Origin: Melanopsichium pennsylvanicum
Lineage: Eukaryota > Basidiomycota > Ustilaginomycetes > Ustilaginales
Direction: 5' to 3'
DNA: 64,000 bases
NCBI GenBank assembly: GCA_900208305.1
Contig: OAPG01000011.1
Coordinates: 1-64,000, forward strand
The notes beneath the pieces are model-generated. The model was not told the DNA's origin. It ran no database searches and was given only the letters and a program-made list of their open reading frames with translations. Positions 1 to 8,176 of this stretch are shown here, one piece after another (within the stretch, counting starts at the first letter, position 1; every line of letters begins with the position of its first letter). Position numbers and translations under genes: made by a program.

Positions 1-226
1 TAACCCTACCTAACCCTAAACCCTAACCCTAACCCTAACCCTAACCCTAACCCTAACCCTAACCCTAACCCTAACCCTAACCCTAACCCTAACCCTAACC
101 CTAACCCTAACCCTAACCCTAACCCTAACCCTAACCCTAACCCTAACCCTAACCCTAACCCTAACCCTAACCCCCTAACCCTAACCCTAACCCTAACCCT
201 AACCCTAACCCTAACCCTAACCCTAA
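1..226. repeat. Telomere, CCCTAA array (left chromosome end)
   Basis: Nearly perfect tandem CCCTAA hexamers, about 37 units, the C-rich strand reading inward from the 5' end of the window. A few variants occur: a CCTACC-like unit and an extra A in the first 25 bases, and one unit with extra C near 172. This is the TTAGGG telomere repeat common in filamentous fungi and basidiomycetes. The array ends abruptly at unique sequence near 227, so the assembly reaches a true chromosome terminus. Long open frames across it are translations of the repeat and not genes. Confidence 0.97.
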
Positions 227-612
227 GCTGCAAGGGATGATGTCTTTTGCCGGCAAAGACTTACAGTAGGTGACCAAACTTTGGTGCAATAATTGTGCAG
301 CGGTTGAAATGGTAAATGGTACAACAAGAACAAAGAGAAGCAAGCACATAGCTCTTATGTACTGGAGGGTCAAGGATTTTATTTCAGGAGAAGACTATGG
401 AGGGCCCGTGGTCAAGATATGCAACATCAGTACTCACAATCAATTGGCCAACTGTTTCACAAAGGCACTCAGCAAAGAAGCGCTGAGTTGTGCAACAATT
501 GGGATTGGGATCAAGAAAGATATTCAATGACTTGGTTTCGACATTCTATGGGTCTCTTGGTTGAAATGGGTTCACTATGGGATATACAATTCACTGCTCA
601 AACGTGTGGGAG
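227..612 (+). mobile_element. 3' end of a Ty1/Copia-type retrotransposon polyprotein (RNase H tail), truncated by the telomere
   Basis: The open frame ending at 530 reads as the last part of a Copia RNase H domain. It contains the spaced pattern NNCAAVEMVNG ... RTKRSKHIALMYWRVKDFI ... ISTHNQLANCFTKALSKEA, matching the family's typical DN..A, RTKHID..YH..RD and T..N.AD.FTKAL blocks. Gag, protease, integrase and reverse transcriptase are absent, because the telomere array starts immediately 5' of the fragment. After the stop, about 80 bases lead to a purine-rich tract (605-612) that could be the polypurine tract before the 3' LTR. The family assignment is from sequence resemblance; the element is a dead fragment. 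Confidence 0.7.
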
Positions 613-818
613 TGTGAAAAGGAAAGTTCATTGCACCAAATTGTTGGGGCGCGCCACATTTTTGAAGAGTAAACAACATGCAGAAGCCCAGGACCTTACA
701 TGCCAAGCAACACACAAAACATTCTTGTATATAAGTAGACTGGCATTCCGTTCTCACATTGAAATTGAAAGACAATCCACACCATTTGCTTCATACTGAG
801 AATCTAGCGTGACCAACA
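613..818 (+). repeat. Probable 3' LTR of the Copia fragment
   Basis: A segment of about 206 bases begins TGTG directly after the purine-rich tract and ends in AACA, with TATATAAG near 728 as a possible promoter. Size, the TG...CA ends and the position behind the RNase H tail fit a Copia LTR. No second copy is present in the window to fix the exact ends, so the boundaries are inferred. Confidence 0.45.
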
Positions 819-1170
819 GTGTTGTCCCAAAACCTCCCTATTTACAACTTACATGCCTCTTCTGACACGTGTAGCAATAATGCATAAAAAATAATGATAG
901 CGCTTGTCTTTGTAGGTTGGACCCTTTCAATGCTATAAGTTGACAGCGACGCGACCAACCCTCCCTCAGCAACACTACCATCAACACACATATCCCAACC
1001 TTTGTCTGCTACGCCAGGTCAGTCAATAACGACGGATGCAAAACCTGCCTATCATCCTGCGAGATTTCTGTCAACACCATTGACCTCCTTGTCTCATACC
1101 TGTGACAATTCGATGCACGACGCCTTCGCAGTGCGCATACATCCTGTGTGGGTGATCAACTATCCAAAGC
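819..1170. other. Intergenic, no feature recognised
   Basis: About 350 bases between the putative Copia LTR and the first large gene. Short open frames exist but show no recognisable protein. It probably contains the promoter and 5' UTR of the downstream gene; no clear TATA box was assigned. Confidence 0.5.
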
Positions 1171-4100
1171 ATGACGCCACCCGTGCGGCTCTCGCTGAAT
1201 AATTACAACAGCATAAAACAACATCTGAATGACCTTATCGAAGCACAAGATGAGAGCATATCCAATACGCCCCAAGATATGTCAACCAACCAAAAGACAG
1301 AACTCGCAAATGCTGCTCATTATGTGACTCTGGCGATCCGCCGAATGCTGTCTGACACCGTTCCGCTGCAAGATGCACACAAGAAGGCTATTCACTCATT
1401 TCTGGACGATGTCTTTGAAGCGCTCGACAATCAGGCGGCCCGTCATGATGACACCTCTTCTGACACCCGTCGCATTATGCCGACCTCTTCCCGTTCGGCT
1501 TTGGAATTCAACAATCTTTCTCCAACGCGGCAGCAGGCAGCCAAGGCATCACATTCCTTCGATCAGCTGACACCTGAGGCACAAAATGATCTTACTTCCA
1601 CTTTCTCGACCATGTCCTCGTTCTATATTGCTGCAGCTTCAGAAACCACTGGCAGCAAGCAGAAGCGGTTAGAAAGATTGATCTTGGTATTCCTCGATGC
1701 AGTCGAGGAGCACCAGCATGCGCTGGCCCAGCTTTTTCCCGATCTTACGACCGTTAATCCTACAACGGGCGAATGCTCCTCTAACGTCAAGGATGCTCTT
1801 GAACATCTTTACAAGAGCGAAATCACCAGTCCAGATTGGGAGCGAATAGCTTACGTCCTTCTTCGTCTCCCTGGTCGAGACGAGCAGCCATTGCGTGCAG
1901 ACAATTTGGGCGAGCTCGAATCGCACTTTGCCAACCAGCTGCGCCGCAATTACCGCGGCGATGCCCCTTTTCGCTTCCTGCAATTCGTCCTTGAGGTCAA
2001 TCGGCAGCGCACCAAGCAAGCATTACGAGCCGCCTCCCGCACTTCCATTCCCGACGACGATTCTCAGTCCGGCTTTAATGCTTATTTGAAGATGACCTCC
2101 CTCGTCCAGTCGAGTGGCACGGGCAAGACCCGCTTAGTGTTGGAGCTTGGCAAAGTGGCTCCGCTACTGTATACTTGCCTTCGGCGTAAAGCGCCAGACG
2201 AGCGTCCGAGTGTGGTCGACGGTTATCCCCTTGGCGACACGAGACTTTACACCTACTTCTCACGCAGCAAAATTTCCAGACCCACTCCTAATTCCGCTTC
2301 TGCCACTGCCGGTGATGCGCCCGTTCTTGATATATTGGATCTATCCACGGTTTCATATGATCTCCAAGTGGCTGCCTTCGTCGGAGGCTGGTTCCAAACG
2401 CTTGCCACCGAGCTCAGATTCCTTCCAGACTCTCAGGCCAAGCACAAGTATCTACAAAAGCTCAACGACTTTGATGGTGCTGACTCGACCGCCTCGACAC
2501 GCAGCAAGTTCTTCATGGATGTGGTCAGGGCCGCGGAGGACCTTATCTGGCGCTACCGCCCTCTCGACCAGCGAGGGTCTGTTCCGTCCCAGGTCTTCGG
2601 TCCATGCCTCGACTCCCCTGCCCTTGCACTGAGCGAACAGCTTCAGCCTGTGCGCCAATGGCTTGCTCAAGACAAGGCCGAAACATACCGCTCGCTCGGC
2701 ACCCACGAATTGCCCGTCTTCGTCGCCGTAGATGAATGCGTCGAACTTATCATCCACAACCCCGCCCGCCGTCGAGAGAAGGAGTCGAGCAACGACCAGC
2801 TCGAAAGCCTTCGTCGCGCCTTCAACTATCTGCTTGGGCTAGAATCACGGCAGAAGACTGCTTCCTTTTGGCTTGTCCTGCTTAGCACGAGCACGGGAGC
2901 AGCGACTCTCATCAAGCCCAAGGAGCTTCAGGGCTCAACGCGTGCCTTGACAAAGGAGGTGATGCCCATCTTTGTTGGCATGGGCTTTGATGTACTGCGG
3001 AGCGAACAAGGGCCGCTTCGATCGCCCGCCGACGTGAGCACCCTCGAGCATGTGCGCAGCTACGGCCGACCTCTGTGGTCTTCGCTACACGACAACTCGT
3101 TCTGGGAGGTCGCTCAGGCCAAGCTGTTCGGCAAGAGGACGGTAGACGAGGCAAGCTCTGTGGTGTGCTACAACGTGCTTGCCTCGCGACTGGCATTACG
3201 ATTGGTTCCTGTGCACGATGGAGACACGGCTCTCTTTGGTGAACAAAAGACGCTGGGTACACAATCGATCGATAGACATATGCGCATGCTTGAGCACGTC
3301 GCGGAAGACAGCAGCAGTTTCAGCATCAATGCGCCCTCCGAGCCTGTGCTGGCCGTTGCAGCCGCGCTCGCCATGCTGTCAGATAGTCCCCAGTTGCCCG
3401 GAATCTCTACGGGCCAGAACAGCACCAGTCTAGCATATGCGAAAATTATGAAGACCTTCACGACGCAAAGCCTTGCCGCGCTGGGCCCACACTTCCTCAA
3501 AGGCACTGGGGGCGAGTTTCTCACGCGCTGCATCATGATGGCAGCTTGTGATGCGGTCAAACTGCCGCTGCTGCAGGGCAACCTGGCCAATCGTGCTTCC
3601 AATATCTCTCGGCCCGTCGAGGTCGGCGCTTTCATACACAAACTTGCCCAGCTGGATGGGACAAGTCAGAAGGCGGTCACTGAAAGGGTGGATGCGGTGT
3701 GTTCGCTTGTTCACCAGCGGCTTGGCGCTAATAGTACCGCGAACAAGGAGAATGTGCAGGCATGGCTCAACTTCTCCCACTTCGACGAGCTGCCCGAGGT
3801 CATCGCCGACATTTCACCGGACTACCTTTGGTATTGCTGGAAACGCGGTGTTGCCATTCAGATGGCGCACAAACAACCGGGCATCGATGGCATCATTCCC
3901 GTCTTTGTGGGCCAGCTTTCTTCAAAGTTTGTCAGCGATGCGATTCAGGAGAGCCAGGCAAGGAGCGATGGTGATGCACCGGGCATATGGTCGTCGAGTG
4001 CGGCCCGGATGGCTCCTTTCGATGCCGGCGCCATTCACGAGTGCGAGGTTGCTCGGCAGATGACGTTCATTGCTTGGGAATCCAAGTTTCGCAAGGACGC

Positions 4101-4605
4101 TTTGGGTGGCGAAGACGCCTCGAAAGACGCACTGACGGGCCCGCCTCTGCTGCCGGCTGCCTGTGACGCGAGCAAAGGCGAACCTTCTTCCCAACTCACC
4201 AAATTTGGTTTGCTGACGGTGTTGACCGATCTTGGCACAGAACAGGCATTCCAGGACACCAGGCTGCAGAATCGAGCTGAGACGATCACGACTAGAGGCA
4301 AAGGACATCAACTCTCGCGGCTATGGATCCGTGGCCTCAGCGATGTAAAAGCATATCCTTGCTTGGATGATCTTGAGATCCGCGAACAGTTGCTTGCCTT
4401 GCGGACTGGCTTTGCAGATGTTCGTGTGTATGAACAGTATAACCTGAATCCTCACCCTCTGTGGAATGCAGGAGCTAAGCCTGACGAGATGAAGTCGGTT
4501 GTTGAAGGGCCTTTGCTCTTGTCCTCATGGCCATCCCTGGCTGGGTCCTCTGTCATCTCACTTGAGCAGGTGGGATCCCACGCAGAGCCAATGGACCAGA
4601 GCTGA
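1171..4605 (+). CDS. Subtelomeric P-loop NTPase with C-terminal PD-(D/E)XK-like nuclease signature, Crinkler/RHS-type (copy 1, intact)
   Basis: An uninterrupted frame encodes 1144 residues with an ATG start at 1171 and no intron. The N-terminal ~300 residues are helical-looking and unrecognised. A P-loop follows at residues 313-321 (QSSGTGKTR, Lys319), then a Walker-B-like hydrophobic strand ending in Asp521-Glu522 and a sensor-like strand with STS near 572-574. Near the C-terminus, GIDGIIPVF places Asp906, and AWESK gives Glu970-x-Lys972, the spacing of a PD-(D/E)XK restriction-endonuclease-fold active site. A P-loop NTPase joined to such a nuclease is known from Crinkler/RHS-type effector and transposon-derived proteins; membership is inferred. 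No signal peptide is visible. The gene lies 0.9 kb from the telomeric array and has two relatives downstream. Function (effector, genome-conflict protein or mobile-element nuclease) is not established. Confidence 0.75.
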   Translation: MTPPVRLSLNNYNSIKQHLNDLIEAQDESISNTPQDMSTNQKTELANAAHYVTLAIRRMLSDTVPLQDAHKKAIHSFLDDVFEALDNQAARHDDTSSDTRRIMPTSSRSALEFNNLSPTRQQAAKASHSFDQLTPEAQNDLTSTFSTMSSFYIAAASETTGSKQKRLERLILVFLDAVEEHQHALAQLFPDLTTVNPTTGECSSNVKDALEHLYKSEITSPDWERIAYVLLRLPGRDEQPLRADNLGELESHFANQLRRNYRGDAPFRFLQFVLEVNRQRTKQALRAASRTSIPDDDSQSGFNAYLKMTSLVQSSGTGKTRLVLELGKVAPLLYTCLRRKAPDERPSVVDGYPLGDTRLYTYFSRSKISRPTPNSASATAGDAPVLDILDLSTVSYDLQVAAFVGGWFQTLATELRFLPDSQAKHKYLQKLNDFDGADSTASTRSKFFMDVVRAAEDLIWRYRPLDQRGSVPSQVFGPCLDSPALALSEQLQPVRQWLAQDKAETYRSLGTHELPVFVAVDECVELIIHNPARRREKESSNDQLESLRRAFNYLLGLESRQKTASFWLVLLSTSTGAATLIKPKELQGSTRALTKEVMPIFVGMGFDVLRSEQGPLRSPADVSTLEHVRSYGRPLWSSLHDNSFWEVAQAKLFGKRTVDEASSVVCYNVLASRLALRLVPVHDGDTALFGEQKTLGTQSIDRHMRMLEHVAEDSSSFSINAPSEPVLAVAAALAMLSDSPQLPGISTGQNSTSLAYAKIMKTFTTQSLAALGPHFLKGTGGEFLTRCIMMAACDAVKLPLLQGNLANRASNISRPVEVGAFIHKLAQLDGTSQKAVTERVDAVCSLVHQRLGANSTANKENVQAWLNFSHFDELPEVIADISPDYLWYCWKRGVAIQMAHKQPGIDGIIPVFVGQLSSKFVSDAIQESQARSDGDAPGIWSSSAARMAPFDAGAIHECEVARQMTFIAWESKFRKDALGGEDASKDALTGPPLLPAACDASKGEPSSQLTKFGLLTVLTDLGTEQAFQDTRLQNRAETITTRGKGHQLSRLWIRGLSDVKAYPCLDDLEIREQLLALRTGFADVRVYEQYNLNPHPLWNAGAKPDEMKSVVEGPLLLSSWPSLAGSSVISLEQVGSHAEPMDQS

Positions 4606-4869
4606 CTCCTTGGCTGTCTCTCTGACTCTGAAACCCTTTTGTAGATACAGTCCCTTTGACTCCAGCTCCTGATTAGTGACCTTTCCATTGCTCTTTGAAG
4701 CTTGAATCACATCTATAGTTGCAGCAATCCATGTGGATCCTGTGCAGTATCAGTGCTGTGGTCACCAAAGATCACTGCTTGCTGCCCTCCAACAACCTGT
4801 TGATCATATACTGATTTGACTATTTCCTTGTTCACAATTGACTGCTCCTTATAAAATTGTCCAGGGTAC

Positions 4870-6005
4870 TGTCAGGGGCCGGTATGCCAAACTCAAGCTT
4901 CGCGGCGAGATACGCTGAAAACGTCTGTTTAGCATGTTTGAAACTGAGACCCGATAAACAGGCCAATTCTATCATGTTTTGCTGTGAAACCTGATGCGCA
5001 AATCTTGAGTTGACTGGCCACTGTGAACACTCCTGTCAGAGGTAATGCGGCTCGTTGGTATGTTGTAAGACCTTCACGGTGCACGAGTGTTTGTGATGCA
5101 AGTGTTGGTCGCTGTCAGGGACCGCTTCAGAGGGTCCGGTATCGTGATAATGAATTGGCTACCGTGTAGATTCCGTGACCGCGGTTGAGGTTCCGCCTAC
5201 AGTTGAGATGCTGTAGTGTCAGTGATGGTGCTGACAATCGTAGATGAGGCTTGTCTCCTTATACTGAGGAGAACACAGACACTGGATAGTTGCAATACCA
5301 TATGATTGCAGCTATTGACAAGAACTAATACTGAGTAACAACTTGTAACGTAAAGACTGGATAGATATAAAATAATGTGTGTAGAGTGGATGAGTCCTGC
5401 TCCTCCACGGATGTAAAGACTGTGTTTCTTATAAGTCTATAGCCCTCCAGGGGCTCCCCTTGGTCAACCATGACCCTTGTGCACCATAGTGTTGACCTGT
5501 CCGCGAGCTTGAGCCCTGCGCTTATCAGTGCCGACTGCTAGCGACCGCAACGTCCACGAGCTTCAGGCCTCGTGCTAAGCAAGACCGACTGTCAGCAGCC
5601 CGGACCTTGCGCTTATCAGTGCCGCGCTTATCAGTGCCGCGCTTATCAGTGCCAACTGCTAGCGACCGCGACGCCCACAAGCTTGGGGCCTTGTGCCAAG
5701 CGAGACTGATTGTTGTCGACCATGACGACCACGGCAGACGGTCCTACATTACGTTGCTCCTTTTCCTCAGGCCTCCTGTGCCAGATGGAGGCCTTGTGTC
5801 ATCATTAGTGCCCTACATTGCCTCTGCTGGTTGATACCTGCGTACGGCGGACGTTGCACTGAAATCGGACAAAACCACGTGTTCTAACGGATGTCAAACC
5901 AAAAACTGATAGAACACAGATGAAACCATGTGTCCTAGCAGCTGTCAAACTGAAAACCAATAGAACACAGTGTTTCACCGGGTTTGAAAGCCACCCCCGG
6001 TAACA
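4870..6005 (-). repeat. Solo LTR A (about 1.14 kb), minus orientation
   Basis: The segment begins TGTCAGGGGCC and ends CCGGTAACA. These are the same termini as the LTR at 29022-30111, whose ends are fixed by a target duplication. Read on the minus strand it starts TGTTACCGG and ends CCCCTGACA. It carries a variable block of short repeats, including three perfect 15-bp copies of GCGCTTATCAGTGCC at 5609-5653, and a degenerate version of the TATA region seen in other copies. No matching 5-bp duplication flanks it (GGTAC versus CCGCG), which implies rearrangement after insertion. No internal gag-pol sequence is attached. Confidence 0.8.
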
Positions 6006-6334
6006 CCGCGGTCACAGAACATCCACTGTAGCCAATTCATTAGCACAACAGCTTCCAGACCATCCAAAGCAGTCCCTGACGTCCCTGACAGTGACCAACA
6101 CTTGCATCAAGAACACTTGTGCATTGTGAAAGTCTTATGACATACCAACAAGCCGCATTACCTCTGAACAGAGTGTTCACAGTGGTCAGTCAGCTCAAGA
6201 TTTGCGCAGCGTGCTTCACAGCAAAACACGATAGAACTGGTCTGCTTATTGGGTCTCAATCTCAAACACGCTAAAACAGATGGTTTCAGCTGATCTCAAT
6301 GCAAAGCTCAAGTCTGGCACATTGGCCCCTGACA
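6006..6334 (+). repeat. Truncated 3' part of an LTR of the same family, plus orientation
   Basis: The last roughly 330 bases of the LTR family in plus orientation, from a truncated 5' edge (CCGCGGTCACAG) to the terminus GGCCCCTGACA. It directly abuts the 3' edge of LTR A, so 4870-6334 starts and ends with inverted copies of the same roughly 330-base segment. Confidence 0.75.
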
Positions 6335-7078
6335 CAAATCACCTTTGAAAACTTTTTTTTCTTCCCCCAGAGAATCCAACCGCCATCTTTGAATAGTCAT
6401 ATTTTGGCCATCAGATTAAACTTTAATCCTAACTCTTTTGCATTCACCATCTCTTGACCTACTCTACAACTTTCATTAAGACAGATTTGATGGAATTTTG
6501 GACTCCAAAACAGATGCCCTTGTAACCCTAACCCTAACCCTTCCTTGCCCTTGTTGACCCATTAGCGTAGCGGTGGGTACCATCAGGTTGTGACGGTAAG
6601 GACCATAGGGTCCTTTGTGGTTGCGCGGACCCATGGTTGTAGGGTTTGCTGGTTGTGCGGCCTCTGGCCTAGGGAGACATTTGACCGGTGTGTGGATCAA
6701 GCTGATGAGAGTGTCCAGCTTTGCATTGGTGTCTGTAGGTATGCCATTGGTAGGCAATGTACCGCAAGCATTGGTGGAAATAGCGTCAGAGCTACTGTCC
6801 AAGGACTCCTCCACTGATTGGTGCTTATGGGTGTTGACCATGACTGCTTACAATGTTGTCCCACGGGGAGGTTGCATGTAATGTTATAACCATAGGGTCT
6901 GAGAACTGCAGTGGCGGCTATGGTTGTGGGGGCAGGAGTTGTGGGTACAGAGCGGTTGTAGGCGACACAGGTGTGGGTGCGCAAAGAACTCTGTTGCTGG
7001 TGAGCAAACTAAGTAATACATGCAATGGAGGCTTGTAGGCAACCTCTGTGGGAAAGATGGTTGTATTGAAAGATACTG
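6335..7078. other. Repeat-rich intergenic sequence with a short interstitial telomere tract
   Basis: No convincing gene. A minus-strand open frame of 121 codons (6476-6841) is rich in Thr, Pro and Ser and could be a relic of a retrotransposon gag, but no motif proves this. Positions 6522-6540 hold about three CCCTAA units in the same orientation as the telomere. Confidence 0.4.
6522..6540. repeat. Interstitial telomeric repeat
   Basis: About three CCCTAA units 6.5 kb from the chromosome end, oriented like the terminal array. Such tracts are usually scars of telomere addition or end-joining. Confidence 0.8.
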
Positions 7079-7300
7079 TGGGATACCTTGCGTATATTAG
7101 CGGAAATTGGGAATCCTATCGCCAAACTTTGTACCTTCTTGTGAGTGTGTGCACTAGTTGTTATAGAGTGCACTTTTCACTGACACAAGTGCGTACACAA
7201 CGTAATGGAACAATTGATACTCTGGCACTGTCTCACGGTTGTTATACCTGTGGCCTAGTAACAGTGGCAAGTGACAATATGCAATAGTAGTCTCACTACC
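7079..7300 (+). repeat. Subtelomeric repeat, copy 1 (inverted copy at 31008-31230)
   Basis: About 220 bases match the reverse complement of 31008-31230 with roughly 85-90% identity by eye, including the stretches GCGTATATTAGCGGA and TGCACTAGTTGTTATAGAG. The copy is followed immediately by a poly-G tract. No coding frame is conserved between the copies. The nature is unknown; a decayed mobile element or telomere-associated sequence is possible. Confidence 0.8.
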
Positions 7301-7304
7301 TTCT

Positions 7305-7306
<2 letters not shown>

Positions 7307-7337
<31 letters not shown>
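7307..7337. repeat. Poly-G tract (31 G)
   Basis: An uninterrupted run of 31 G on the plus strand at the edge of the 7079-7300 repeat. It has G-quadruplex potential, or it may be an assembly-length artefact. Confidence 0.9.
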
Positions 7338-7338
<1 letters not shown>

Positions 7339-8176
7339 AGCTTGATACTCTGTGTAGATTGACAGTGTGAGTAGAGGAAATGGGGAATCAATTCGATGAG
7401 GTGCAACAATAGCTATGTACATGGGATTCACTACTTATATATGTGTGATGAGGAGGAACGCAGATCCTCTAAGTATCAATGCTCCATGTATGCATCTCAC
7501 ATAGGAGCTATTGCGTATAGGGTCATGGTTGTGAATGAGCACTTGTAGGCAAGCTGTCAATCCTACTATCCAAGGGAATTGAAGCACGCCCACAAGTCTT
7601 AACCAATACCCAGCAAACATCAACTACTGTGCTTGGTGGTTGCACACTCCACTGCCAAGCCTATTCTGATGTGACAGCAATGTCATTCTGGTCAGATTCC
7701 TTATGCGTGTCTATGCGGTCTGGACTGCCGCACCTTGGGCGCATATTTGCCACTTAGACTCCAAGTCTGTGCTCCACTTATTTGGCATGTTGAAGGCCAA
7801 ATCCGAGGTGGGAGAATTGGGGGCAAATTGAGACAGATCAAATCTGAAGGGGACTTACCATCCATTGTAGTGTGTGTGCATGCTCACATATGTGTGTGTG
7901 TGTGCAACTTAGTTGTTGCTCAAGGTGGAAATTGTCACAATTTCCAACAGATGGCAAGTGATGGCTGACCTATAAACCACGTTGAAAGCGCAAAGCTAGC
8001 CAAATTTCGATATGAATGCAATTGATGCGCATACTTACATCTTGCTCCACCAACTTTTGCAACAATCAACAACATTACAAAATCTCCATCCTATCTTTGG
8101 TTAGACTTGCTTCCATATTGCGGTTAAATGTATCAATTGTTTCTCACAAAGCCTTCGGAACTTGCCACAGAGCACC
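7338..8176. other. Intergenic, no gene recognised
   Basis: About 840 bases of low coding potential upstream of the decayed gene copy 2. A short GT-repeat lies near 7889-7904. The region just before 8177 would be the ancestral promoter of copy 2. Confidence 0.45.

Noticed and set aside
6..373. Open frames across the telomere encoding poly-RV or poly-GL proteins
   Set aside because: They are translations of the CCCTAA repeat with no unique sequence.
4870..6334. A TIR DNA transposon with about 330-bp inverted ends
   Set aside because: The ends are those of a known LTR in this window, there is no transposase and no target duplication; it is explained by two LTR pieces in opposite orientation.
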